This document shows, in pieces, positions 35,375-46,615 of a stretch of DNA of 64,000 bases. This DNA comes from Beroe forskalii (taxonomy: Eukaryota > Ctenophora > Nuda > Beroida > Beroidae). The stretch's first letter is position 1, and each line of letters begins with the position of its first letter. The notes under the pieces were generated by a model. It made no database searches. It worked only from the letters and a program-made list of their open reading frames with translations, and had not been told where the DNA came from. The position numbers and the translations under genes are program-made. Location: NCBI GenBank assembly GCA_011033025.1, contig WFMF01000186.1, positions 248,001-312,000 of the forward strand. Reading direction: 5' to 3'.

Positions 35375-36345
35375 TTTAAGGGGGGGGGGGTCAAGATAAC
35401 GGTTGACCCAAAAGGTCAAAAGAATAAGATAACGGTTGACCCAAAAGGTACATCCCATGGACCAAACTTTGGCTGGGTTTGGTGCCTCAGACCCACTGGC
35501 GCCGCTGTGGCGCCGGCGCCAAAAGTTCGTCCAAAATGGCCGATTTATGGCCGAAAAACGATTAACGAATGCCCATATATGGGTATACGCTCGTCGCGCA
35601 AGCCTAGTTTAGCCCATAACTTGGCCAAACGTCAATATTTTTGAGTGAGACAGACTTTCTTCCATAAATAGCGTTGGGCTACGTATTCTTTTCTCAAAAG
35701 CGCCTATATTTTGGCGCTTTCGGCGCCAAAAAAATTGAAGGCCTTACTCAAAAATCCGAGTTCATTTGTTTCTGAGGAATTTAGTTTAGTATCACGTAAG
35801 AATTATGCAAAAATATCAATAAGTTATAACTATCAGCTTTAATTGAGTACTTTGGAATTGAGCACTTGGGAAAAAACGCGAACTTTTTGGACCTCAAATC
35901 GCCATTTTAGCAGCAATCAACCCCAAACGTACAGAGAATACGTAGCCCAACCCTATTTGTCGAATAAAGTTGGTTTCATTCGGGAATATTGATGTTTGGC
36001 CAAGTTATGGGCTAACAATTATAACAGGCTTTCGCGACGAGCGTATAAATATATCATATCTGCACATACGTTTTTCAGCCATTTTAGGCGCACTTTTGAG
36101 ATATCGACTTCAATTTTTTATGGTAACTCAGGGGACCATTATCTATCGATTGCACACCTCAAATCCCGTCCAAGTCGCTTTTGAAAAAATGCGCCCATTT
36201 TGGGCGCACTTTTGTGTTTTGGCGCCGGCCAAAAAGATGGCCCACGTGGTGTACCTTTTGGGTCAACCATTGACATTGTCCATTATCTCAGAAACGGGTT
36301 TTCCAAAAATTTTGGCTTCAACCCCCTTCCCCCTTAAAGAACGTA
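35375..36345. mobile_element. Palindromic (foldback-like) element of about 1 kb
   Basis: Arms of about 400 bp are inverted copies. GGTTGACCCAAAAGGTACA near 35,430 is matched by TGTACCTTTTGGGTCAACC near 36,252. CCCATAACTTGGCCAAACGT near 35,615 is matched by its reverse complement near 35,992. GGCGCC-rich runs occur symmetrically. The 143-codon frame at 35,970-36,401 is produced by one arm and shows no domain. Element ends are approximate (around the G10 run at 35,382 and the CCCCCTTCCCCC run at 36,325). Confidence 0.65.
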
Positions 36346-36789
36346 CTTTGATCGAAGTTTGTCATTGCGAGGCAAAAAACATTCCGCCGATGGGTGTTTG
36401 AAAATCACCCAAATCTGAAGTACGTTAGTGACTATCGACGAATTTCACTTCATACCAATACGTCAATAGATTTCATTTCAATAGCTCAAATTTAATTTTT
36501 ATTATCATTTTGTTGATATATATTTCCTCAATATCGAATTTTTCTCTATCAAAATCATTTTGCCCGGTTTGAAGATTATAATATGATTTGATTTGAAGTA
36601 AATTTGAAACTTTATTTAAAACTATGAAGATCTATATTTGAGAGTTTGACTTTGAACGAATAAATATAATATTACTTCATAGTCAAAGTATGGTGGCGGT
36701 GGCCCAGCAGGCTCACTTTTTTCACATGTGTTTTAGGCGAAAAAACACTAAAAAACGTGTTTTAGAGTTAGACACAAAAATCACCCCAC

Positions 36790-37560
36790 TAGATACTTGC
36801 CCTAACCAGGACCCTGGTTTCTCGACGGACGTTGCCCGTTTATTGCTTCCTAAGCCCGCATAGGTGTGTGTACGCGCCGCGCGCTTCCCTACGGGACACT
36901 GGGGAAGCGAGCCACACAGGGATATACGTGTTTAGCAAGTTTATTGCTTCTGACTGGATGGCTAAGAGTAAGTAACGTCCAAACTCCAAACATGTGGAAC
37001 GTTGCGCCGCGACCAGGCAACCAACAAGCTCACTTTTTAACATTTAACACGTGTACTGTTTTTGTGATTTAGACGCGTTTTTTATGAATTTGATGTATTG
37101 ATCGTCAGACGTTGTCTGACCCCTTCGGCTGGCGCGCGCGCGTCCGCCGAAATAATAATGAAATTGAAATAATGGTCAGACAACGGTTGACAAGTTTTAG
37201 ACACAAATTTCGGTCGGTCTTAGATGGATTTCACCCATCCCTGGCGCGCAACACTCGGAAGTTTGGAGGGTCGTGTCCCCGCGGAAAAAATGGCGCGCGG
37301 CGAAGGGTAGGGTAAAATCCTTAGGTCGGTCTCCCATGTAAACGGTAGCCTTCATTATCTATGACAATGACGTCACTCAGGAAAATATAATTAAGCGCAT
37401 CTAGCGCTTTAAGCATTAATGTTAGGTTCTGGTTAGGTTCCCCTAACCAGGGGTGTCGATACACGTAACCAGGGCCCTGGTTTAGGTTAGGGCAAGGTTA
37501 GGGTCAGGATTTGTTAGCGGTTAGGGTAAGGATCAAGGTTACTGTTTTGGTTAGGGCAAT
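36790..37560. repeat. GC-rich dispersed repeat, relative of 3.9-4.5 kb
   Basis: Contains CCTAACCAGGACCCTGGTTT, CCTAAGCCCGCATAGGTGTG and CCTAACCAGGGGTGTCGATA, phrases shared with 3,890-4,530, and then a TTAGGG-like degenerate run (37,480-37,550). It looks like another decayed member of the same family plus short telomere-like repeats. No gene is seen. Confidence 0.5.
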
Positions 37561-37609
37561 CATGGTTGCCAGACGTTGCACTGCCCCATATTTTTTTCAA
37601 GTCGGGGCG

Positions 37610-38440
37610 CACTTCGTTTTTAAAAGCGATTATCACGTGATATTTGATAATCGTTTTTAAAAGCGATAATCACGCGATAATCGTTTTTGAAAGTGATATG
37701 AAAATCACGCGATAATCGTTTCTAAAAGTGATAAATGATAATCACGCGGTATATTTTTAAAGCGATAATCACGCGATAATCGCTTTAAAAAGCGATAATC
37801 GCTTTTGAAAGCGATTATCACACGATAATCGTTTTCAAAAGCGATTATCACGTGATAATCGTTTTCAAAAGCGATTATCACGCGATAATCGTTTTCAAAA
37901 GCGATAATCACGCGATAATCGCTTTCAAAAGCGATAATCACGCGATAATCGTTTTCAAAAGCGATAATCGTTTTTAAAAGCGATAATCGTTTTTAAAAGC
38001 GATAATCGTTTTCAAAAGCGATAATCACACGATAATCGTTTCCAAAAGTGACAATCGTTTTTGAAAGCGATAATCACACGATGATCGTTTTTGAAAGCGA
38101 TAATCACACGATGATCGTTTTTAAAAGCGATAATCGTTTTTAAAAGCGATAATCGTCTTTAAAAGTGATAATAGTTTTTAAAAGCGATTATCGTTTTCAA
38201 AAGCGATAATCACGCGATAATCTTTTCAAAAGCGATAATCACGCGATAATAGTTTGAAACGCGATAATATCGCGATAATCGTTTTTGAAATCGTTAATAA
38301 CGCGATAATCTTTTTTAACGCGATAATCGTTTTTAAAAGCGATAATCATACAATACGAATAATCGGTGTTAAAAGCGATAATCACGCGATTATCGTTTCG
38401 AAAAGATTATTGCCTTTTACAACGATCGATCGTTTTGATA
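37610..38440. repeat. 30 bp satellite (GATAATCACGCGATAATC type)
   Basis: More than 20 tandem units whose core is GATAATCACGCGATAATC followed by GTTTTCAAAAGC, with truncated units toward both ends. Each unit contains two overlapping GATTATC/GATAATC palindromic half-sites. Confidence 0.9.
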
Positions 38441-38849
38441 AATCGATCAACGGTTTTTAGTATCCATATTATATCATTATAGTAAGGAAACTGTGTGGCA
38501 TGTCTGTGAAAAAAATCGTTCTTTTAAAGGTTTCGATGTTCCAATCGACTCCGTTAGCTGTCTAGAGTCGCCAAAAAAATTTATTCAATTTTTGGAGTTT
38601 CGGAAAACCCAGGGTGACCACGCCCTTTTTTGACCGGGAGAATTTTTGAGGAATAAATCAATAGAATTTAGCTGAATGGCAACTATGGCATGATATTGCT
38701 TACCTTCCAAAGTTGGGTTGCACGGGTTACACTGTAAGTGTAACCGAGGGGATTTTTGTCAAAAGTGAGGGGATTTTGACAAACTTACTTGTGCGTGAAC
38801 CAGAGCCCAAAATGAAGGCCTCAATTCCATCAATTTAAGAGATATGAGA

Positions 38850-39445
38850 GCATTTTCCTATCAATTTCGATGAAGTGAGAGTGTTGTCTCACTTTGGCCC
38901 TCACTTTTATCATTTGAATGAGGGCCTTTTTCTATCAACTTGTAACAAGTGAGTTTTTTCTCACGTGGGCCCTCACTTTTAAGATTTGAATGAGAGCCTT
39001 TTAGTATGATCAACTTGTAAAGATTGAGTGTTATCTCACTTTGGCCCTCACTTTTATCATTTGAATGAGAGCCTTTCAGTATCAACTTGTAAAGAGTGAG
39101 TGTTTACTGTTTCCTCACTTGAGCGGCTCAAGTGAGGAAACAGTAAACACTCACTCTTCACAAGTTGATACTGAAAGGCTCTCATTCAAATGATAAAAGT
39201 GAGGGCTCAAGTTGAGCCCTCACCTTTATAATTTGAATGAGAGCCATTTAGTATCAACTTGTAAAGAGTGAGTGTTTTTTCACTTGAGCACTCACTTTTA
39301 TCATTTGCACGAGGGCCAATCCAATCAATTTGGAAGAAGTGAGGGTGTTCTCTCACCCTGCAATCTTTTGAATAAGAGCCTTTTTTCCATCGAATTGGAA
39401 GAAGTGAGAGTGTTCTGTCACTTTCATCATTCAAAATTCAGCTTC
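38850..39445. repeat. Tandem array of about 80 bp units, with an internal inversion
   Basis: Units carry CAACTTGTAAAGAGTGAGTG, then CTCACTTTTATCATTTGAAT, then GAGAGCCTTT. One unit is inverted, producing the palindrome at 39,044-39,206. Confidence 0.8.
39044..39206. repeat. Near-perfect 163 bp palindrome
   Basis: Arms of 81 bp are centred on G39,125 (GAGC-G-GCTC) and differ at about one position. It arises from head-to-head joining of the surrounding repeat unit. Confidence 0.85.
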
Positions 39446-39459
39446 GGATACGTGAAACC

Positions 39460-39785
39460 TTAAAAATTTTCACCTGCAGACACACCCAGAAATGTGAAAC
39501 TTTAGAAAAATTCGCCTGCAGTGGGCTGTTGTAATCAAATTGTTCATTACCAAATTGATCTTAGAGGCAGATTCATGTGCAATAAACCTTGAAAATTTTC
39601 GCACGCGGCGGGCTGTTGTGATCAAATCATTTTACTCAATTGATCCCATACGAAGTCTCAGAGGTAAAAATTGAAAATTTTCGCCTGCGGCGAGCTGTTG
39701 TGAACAGTGAATTGTGATCAAATTATGTTACTTAATTGATCTAACACAAAGTCTCAGATGTAAAACCTTCAAAAATTTCGCCTGC
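39460..39785. repeat. Tandem units of about 90 bp, reverse complement of 55.5-56.0 kb array
   Basis: Three to four units include TTCGCCTGCGGCGGGCTGTT, then GTGATCAAAT and an AATTGATC segment. The same unit occurs inverted in the array at 55,490-56,030. Confidence 0.75.
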
Positions 39786-40130
39786 GGCGCCTGAAAGGGA
39801 CTCATAACCCAGCCCAATACACTCATAACCCACCCAAATCCACTCATAACCCACCCCTTTCCACTCATAACCCACCCCAATCCACTCTGACTCATAACCC
39901 ACCCCAATCAACTCATAACCCACCCCTTTCAACTCATAACCAACCCCAAATCCACTCATAACCCGACCCAATACACTCATAACCCACCCCAATCCACTCA
40001 TAACCCACCCCTTTCCACTCATAACCCAGCCCAATCCACTCATAACCCAGCCCTTTCTACTCATAAGCCATCCCAATCCACTCATAACCCACCCCAATCC
40101 ACTCATAACCAACCCAAATCCACTCATAAG
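39785..40130. repeat. Satellite of about 20 bp, CCACTCATAACCCACCCCAA type
   Basis: About 17 units of CACTCATAACCCACCCC(AAT/TTT)C with small variants. It changes abruptly into the 21 bp satellite at about 40,130 through one shared unit. Confidence 0.9.
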
Positions 40131-41880
40131 TAAGCCTATCACACTCCTAAGTAAGCCTATCACACCCTAAGTAAGCCTATCACACTCCTAAGTCAGCCTA
40201 TCACACTCCTAAGTAAGCCTATCACACTCCTAAGTAAGCCTATCACACTCCTAAGTAAGCCTATCACACTCCTAAGTAAGCCTATCACACTCCTAAGTAA
40301 GCCTATCACACCCCTAAGTAAGCCTATCACACCCCTAAGTAAGCCTATCACACTCCTAAGTAAGTCTATCACACCCCTAAGTAAGCCTATCACACTCCTA
40401 AGTAAGCCTATCACACTCCTCAGTAAGGCTATCACACTCCTAAGTAAGCCTATCACACTCCTACGTAAGCCTATCACACTCCTAAGTAAGCCTATCACAC
40501 TCCTAAGTAAGCCTTTCACACTCCTAAGTAAGCCTATCACACTCCTAAGTAAGCCTATCACACTCCTAAGTAAGCCTATCACACTCCTCAGTAAGGCTAT
40601 CACACTCCTAAGTAAGCCTATCACACTCCTAAGTAAGCCTATCACACTCCTAAGTGAGCCTATCACACTCCTAAGTAAGCCTATCACACTCCTAAGTAAG
40701 CCTATCACACTCCTAAGTAAGCCTATCACTCCTAAGTAAGCCTATCACACCACTAAGTAAGCCTATCACACTCCTAAGTATGCCTATCACACTCCTAAGT
40801 AAGCCTATCACACTCCTAAGTAAGCCTATCACACTCCTAAGTAAGCCTATCACACTCCTAAGTAAGCCTATCACACTCCTAAGTAAGCCTATCACACTCC
40901 TAAGTAAGCCTATCACACCCTAAGTAAGCCTATCACACTCCTAAGTAAGCCTATCACACTCCTAAGTAAGCCTATCACACTCCTAAGTAAGCCTATCACA
41001 CTCCTAAGTAAGCCTATCACACTCCTAAGTAAGCCTATCACACTCCTAAGTAAGCCTATCACACTCCTAAGTAAGCCTATCACACTCCTAAGTAAGCCTA
41101 TCACACCCCTAAGTAAGCATATCACACTCCTAAGTAAGCCTATCACACTCCTCAGTAAGGCTATCACACTCCTAAGTAAGCCTATCACACTCCTAAGTAA
41201 GCCTATCACACTCCTAAGTATGCCTATCACACTCCTAAGTGAGCCTATCACACTCCTAAGTAAGCCTATCACACTCCTAAGTAAGCCTATCACACTCCTA
41301 AGTAAGCCTATCACACTCCTAAGTAAGCCTATCACACTCCTAAGTAAGCCTATCACACTCCTAAGTAAGCCTATCACACCCCTAAGTAAGCCTATCACAC
41401 TCCTAAGTAAGCCTATCACACTCCTAAGTAAGCCTATCACACTCCTAAGTAAGCCTATCACACTCTAAGTAAGCCTATCACACTCCTAAGTAAGCCTATC
41501 ACACTCCTAAGTAAGCCTATCACACTCCTAAGTAAGCCTATCACACTCCTAAGTAAGCCTATCACACTCCTAAGTAAGCCTATCACACTCCTAAGTAAGC
41601 CTATCACACCCCTAAGTAAGCCTATCACACCCCTAAGTAAGCCTATCACACTCCTAAGTAAGTCTATCACACCCCTAAGTAAGCCTATCACACTCCTAAG
41701 TAAGCCTATCACACTCCTAAGTAAGCCTATCACACTCCTAAGTAAGCCTATCACACTCCTAAGTAAGCCTATCACACTCCTAAGTAATCCTAAGTAAGCC
41801 TATCACACCCCTAAGTAAGCCTATCACACTCCTAAGTAAGCCTATCACACTCCTAAGTAAGCCTATCACACCCCTAAGTT
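40131..41880. repeat. 21 bp satellite, about 83 copies
   Basis: Nearly homogeneous units with core CTAAGTAAGCCTATCACA. The period is exactly seven codons, so long artificial frames of the IGLLRSV type appear on the minus strand (up to 182 codons). Occasional 1-4 bp indels break these frames, which argues against translation. Confidence 0.95.
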
Positions 41881-42260
41881 ATCCTCTTAACCCGAAGTGT
41901 ATCTTAAATCTTAAGGGAAAGCATAGGGGAATCCCTTAAAAATTAGTGGATTTGCTGAGGGATCCCCTCTATTTTTAAGGGTTTCCCTTTCGATTATAAG
42001 GGATTCCCTCATTTTTAAAGCAATTTCCTTAAAAATACACTACGTTTTACTGAACCTCTTCTTGACGCTCTACTTTGGTACTGCATGCATATTTCCGAAC
42101 TCGAGATGGCTTGTTCACACCAGCATGGGTGCCCTAGTGCCGGAAAACCATAATTTCGAGTTCAAACGCCCTAAATTCTCCAAGATTTGCCACTGGTTTC
42201 AAGGGAAAAGGTCATTTTTTGAGGGAAACCCTTAATTTCAAGGCTTTTCCTTAAAGATAA
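41881..42260. repeat. Inverted AAGGGAAA/TTTCCCTT-rich segment
   Basis: The left part (41,905-42,030) and right part (42,195-42,270) carry AGGGAATCCCTTAAAAAT-like motifs in opposite orientation, suggesting a small degraded inverted-repeat element. Confidence 0.4.
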
Positions 42261-42909
42261 GGGAAATCATTAACTTCTGCATTCGGGCCATTATGTCATC
42301 ATTGTCGACGATGGATGTCTGACGATCTCATCAATGACAATCGAAACCGGCCATTGTCGAAAGTGAGTGGCTCCGTTATCGCCATTTAATTGTCGACAAT
42401 GACGATATTTCAAATTTGCTGACCCTTTTGCCAGATTTAATTTTCAATCAAACTAAAATTTCCAATCAATCTAAGATTTTATTGTTCTTGAATCAGTTCA
42501 TATGCATAATATATCCCTTACATCACTAGACGAAGCCTATGTTATATTAATATATCAACAGTAACTTAAGTACCCGACTAAAACTAGGATAAAATTTGAA
42601 ACAAAAAAAAATTAAAAATGGCATTATATTTGAGTAATAGTTGTCTTTCAGTTTCATGTGCTTTGGACTTATAAGAATCCAAACCCTAACCGCTATTCAA
42701 CCCAAACACTAACAGCAAACTTCTAACTTGCAAGAAATAAGAATGCGTTGAAATGAAGTTAATTATTACTAAGTAGGTTTCGTAGAAAACTCTTGATATT
42801 AGCCAACTCTAGTTCAAAATTGGCAGAGTAACATACGTACAATGCCAACGTTTTTGACCATCACTCAGTAAATTTTGGAAAAAACCAACCAAAAGTTGTC
42901 CTATAGTTA
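42261..42909. other. Intergenic; no feature seen
   Basis: AT-rich sequence apart from short GTCGACAATG-type inverted motifs near 42,300-42,400. Confidence 0.35.
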
Positions 42910-43448
42910 GGGGCCATCCAGAAATGAGCTCATCATAAAAATCAGCCTTTTTTGAATATACATATAATTATATACTACCGGCATAATCCACGATTTTTGC
43001 AAGTACACCTGAATTCGCCGCGAATTCGCCGCGAATTCAAGTGAATTCAGGTGAATTCAGGTGAATTCGCGGCGGAGTTCGCCAAAAAATTTTTTTGGCG
43101 GACTCCGCCGGAGTCCGCCGGAGTCCGCCGGAGTTCGCCGCGGACTCTGGCGAATTCACCTGAATTCACCTGAATTCGCCGCGAATACACGCGTATTCGG
43201 TGTACTAGTTCGCCAATTTTCCAGTTCACCCAGGCGAACAAGTTCGCCGCGAATTCGCGGCGAACTGATGTCCGCCGCGAATTCGCGGCGAACTCAGGTG
43301 AACTTGGGCGAACTCAGGTGAACTCAGTTCGCGGCGAATTCACCTGAACTTTGAAGGAACTTTGTCACGTCTGGCACGCTTATGTGAGACTAAGATGCAA
43401 TTCACAATGTCTACCATATGCGTGTCGTCATGGATCCAAAGAACCTTA

Positions 43449-43953
43449 GGGGAGCCGTCACATATTACGTCATCACTCGACGAGAGGGAGGGGGTTTTCA
43501 AATGCTGACAGGTGATGACAGGGGGAGGGAGGGGTTTAAGGTTTGCCGACGTCAGCGAAAATATTGAATTTTCTAAATTCGAAAATACGATATCCAAACT
43601 TTTTCGTTCACAATATTTTGTTTTGATGTACCCATTTCATTTCTTTGATATGATATCTATATTTCCAAACTAACTGGATGTTCGTCTATGACATTGACAA
43701 TTAGAACCATTTTTTTTAATTTTTAACGAATTTAAATTTTAACGATATGAATCACACCACACGTACATAGTTGATATTTCATGTCGGTTGTTTTGATTCG
43801 AAATAGTCAAAATTTGTTTTGAAAAAGAAGGGGGGGGGGTTTGGTCAATGCTGAAGTCAGCAAGGGGAGGGCCAGCCAATGATGACAAGTGATGACAGAC
43901 AGGGGGGGTTGAAAATGGGCAAAAAAGTGATGACATAATATGTGACGGCTCCC
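43449..43953. mobile_element. Nested 505 bp MITE with TTA duplication
   Basis: Begins GGGGAGCCGTCACATATTAC and ends with the matching reverse complement GTGACGGCTCCC, with TTA at 43,446-43,448 and 43,954-43,956. The ends continue to match through ACGTCATCAC against GTGATGACAT. It has no credible ORF. It lies inside the 42.9-45.7 kb element. Confidence 0.85.
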
Positions 43954-44039
43954 TTAGGGTTAGGGTTTTGATTAGGACACTAGAAAAAATTGACATCAAG
44001 ATCTGTGACGTCATTGTCAGGTGTTGCCTGACCCAATGA

Positions 44040-44417
44040 CGACTTAGGACATCGCTGATTCGCTGAGGACAAAAACCAGTATCGGCGCATATAGGCGTAA
44101 ATGGCTAAGTCCTTGTGGGCGAGGAGAATGCAGACCGTGGGGAGGCACCAGGATCTGTCTTCTGTGAGGGATGAGAGCTCCGCATGGATGACAAGGATCT
44201 GGGGTTAGGACTTGAAGGTTCCATCGAGGAACCAGCAGGAGCTCTCTGCTAGGATCGTGAGTTTGTCACTGGTAGCACGGATGATCACCCGAGGCGTTGT
44301 CGTAGAGGAGCATATCAGCTTGCCTGAGGGTCCGGCAGTCTGCAGGGAGGGTGTCTGCAGAGTGGGTATGAGGTTCAGGACACTAGCAGCTGCCAGCTCC
44401 GCTTGATCCACCTCCAA
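44040..44417 (-). pseudogene. MULE-type transposase fragment
   Basis: Minus-strand translation gives a segment with PRVIIRATSDKL, then SSCWFLDGTFKS, an in-frame TAA, then PQILVIHAEL and PTVCILLAHKDLAIYAYMRR. This follows the order seen at the start of MULE transposase domains: an I-x-F-A-T-type strand, W-F-(I/L)-D-G-T-F-K with the first catalytic Asp, an (Y/L)-x-I-H segment, then V-P-x-x-(Y/F)-x-L-L-x-x-K. Only this N-terminal part of the catalytic domain is seen, and it is interrupted by a stop. It is a relic carried inside the 2.75 kb element. Confidence 0.65.
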
Positions 44418-45741
44418 GCTTGTCTCCCATCTGTCGTGTCAAGGGTTTGCAGACTTCATGAGACCTCGTTACCTAAGTGGGACGATATCCTGACGAATTA
44501 GCATGGGGTTGTGCTCGCATGAACGTCCCGTATCACGTATCCCCTCCGATGACATGAGCCAACAAGCGGTATGGGATAGTGTAAATTGTGATGTGGCGGA
44601 TCACATGCTGACACCGTGTATCGTGAGTCCCCAGTGTCTCCACAATGATACATCGGATCGAGCATTATTGTACCCTCCATACGGGCTCTGTCATCTGGAT
44701 TAACCGAGAGATTCTCGGTATAAATCGATCCAGGCTTTAGGTAGTTTATATAAAGTGAAGAGGCTCCCGACCTAGAGTCCACCCTGTGGGGATCTCCCGA
44801 CCCAGAGTCCACCCTGGTGTGCCACCGCCGACCCAGAGTCCCCCGACCTAGAGTCCCCCGACCTAGAGTCCGTTCCCCATGTTGACTTTGCAATCGGGAT
44901 CTGGTTAGAGCAAAGCGCCGACCAAAACACCTGTATAAGAAGAGCCTTTGCAATTGCAATAACACAATTTTCCTTCATCGCCGATCGCTAATTTGTTAAA
45001 TTCGTACTGATTCGGGCTTTTGGGCAAGTTTCCCTCCGGCGGACTCCGGCGGACTCCGGCATCTGAATTCAGGCGAACTAGTTCGCCGCGAATTCGCCGC
45101 GAACTGGCAGTTCACCTGGGTGAACTGGAAAATTGGCGAACTAGTGCACCGAATACGCGTGTATTCGCGGCGAATTCAGGTGAATTCAAGTGAATTCGCC
45201 GGAGTTCGCGGCGGACTCCGGCGGAGTCCGGCGGAGTCCGCCAAAAATTTTTTTTGGCGAACTCCGCCGCGAATTCACCTGAATTCACCTGAATTCACTT
45301 GAATTCGCGGCGAATTCAGGTGTACTTGCAAAAATCGTGGATTATGCCATACTACCTCATCATTTGGGAAAGATGCATATATACCCCAACCTCATCTCAT
45401 CAATCCGAGATTTATGTTACGTCACTCATTCAACTTGAAAGGCTGAAGTGAAGTCACTAAATTTAAGTTAGATCATCTAAATTCTAACATTGGCCCAATT
45501 TTACAACGAGTGGTTGATGTCAAAATTTCGCCTCTAAGAGTCTAAGTGATGAGCTCATCATTTTGCAAACCTACATAAATACCTCATCACTACCTCATCA
45601 TTTCCAAAGCATACTACATAGTACATACCCAAGTGATGAGCTCAATTCTGGATGGCCCCTTAAACCCTTTCAAAACTGATTCACTTTCAATCCTGAAATG
45701 ATTCACTTTCTTAATCTCTACTTCAATATCTAATTACTAAA

Positions 45742-46615
45742 TCTTTAATATAAAGGAAAGAGGCACTTCTACGTTTGTTCTTGAATAACTGACACAAATG
45801 AAGCTAAAAAGCCGCGATTTTTTGCAAGGCGGTAGAAAATGGATAAACTTAAAAGATAGCATGGCCAGAATTTTGATTTAGGCTTTAGTTTTTCGTAAAT
45901 AACGTCGAAAGTCCGAAAAATCCACCCTAAAAAGAAGATCGAGTTCTAGGTTAAATTCACCAGTTGCGCGCGTTGCTATGGTTATTGATTGCGCGCGCTA
46001 AACTGCACGTGCATTTTAACGAAGCATCTGCCATTTCGTTACTGTGTACTTTGGAAACGTTTCAACTGTTTAAAGTCATAATTTACGTATTTACGTTCTC
46101 AATGGAATTTTCGAGTTTGGTAAAAAGTTTACGACAGAAGCATATCAACTCTAATCACTATTGTAGGAGAAAAGGTAAGAGTTGAACAATTTGTTCCATT
46201 GTGAAAATCAGCGATAATTGTTTCGTATGAAGATATTTGTAGCTTCGATTGTTTGCTGCGGGGATTTGACAGAAGGAGGAATTTATAATTACTCAAGTTA
46301 GAAGTAGGTTCTAAACAGATGAAAATGCGGACAATTTTGATTTCAATGAGCGTGGATTCAAATTTGTTACCCATCTTTTCTCCGAATCTGAAGTTTGGAT
46401 TAGGTTAGGTGTCCTCGACATTAATTAACGATCGCAAAATCTGCATTTTTAAATTAATTTTCCAATTCTATGTAAATATTTCGTAATTTCGTTACGTTGC
46501 ACCCCTACCCCCACTCCCCAGTAACAAAAAATGCATCAATGACTTCGTTCAATTTATTATACGTCCAATTTGACTAAAACGTCTAATTAAACATAAAACC
46601 CAACGGGTTTTCTCG
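45742..46615 (+). mobile_element. Helitron-like element, first copy of a head-to-tail dimer
   Basis: Starts TCTTTAATATAAAGGAAAG after an A and ends in a hairpin AAACCCAACGGGTTT followed by TCTCG. The next base is directly the TC start of the second copy. The 874 bp unit has no helicase or Rep coding region. Helitron-like traits are the 5' TC, a terminal hairpin, insertion between A and T, and absence of a target duplication. The final CTCG differs from the canonical CTRR. Confidence 0.6.

Larger units (their letters stand above)
42910..45659. mobile_element. 2.75 kb transposon with TTA duplication and repeat-built inverted ends
   Basis: The outer ends GGGGCCATCCAGAA and TTCTGGATGGCCCC are exact inverted repeats flanked by TTA on both sides (42,907-42,909 and 45,660-45,662). 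Inside each end is an arm (43,005-43,330 and 45,020-45,340) made of GAATTCGCCGCGAATTC, GGTGAATTCA and CCGGAGTCCG units in inverted orientation. The left arm is preceded by TAATCCACGATTTTTGCAAG and the right arm is followed by its reverse complement. The TTA duplication suggests PIF/Harbinger-type insertion. The interior holds a nested MITE and a broken MULE transposase fragment, so the element is composite. Confidence 0.8.

Noticed and set aside
35970-36401. 143-codon ORF
   Set aside because: It lies in one arm of a palindromic element, with no domain and no matching frame in the other arm.
37610-38440. Regularly spaced 30 bp repeats resembling a CRISPR array
   Set aside because: There are no unique spacers; units are directly adjacent, and the genomic context is eukaryotic.
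40193-41775. Long minus-strand ORFs of IGLLRSV repeats (up to 182 codons)
   Set aside because: They come only from the 21 bp (seven-codon) satellite. All frames without stops look alike, and indels between units break them.
44498-44965. 155-codon minus-strand ORF
   Set aside because: It contains repeat-derived residues (GRGTLGRGTLG) inside the composite transposon and no recognisable domain.
45964-46185. Conserved 74-codon frame in both Helitron-like copies (also 46,839-47,060)
   Set aside because: It begins at TTG with no suitable ATG. The identity only reflects the recent duplication of the whole unit.
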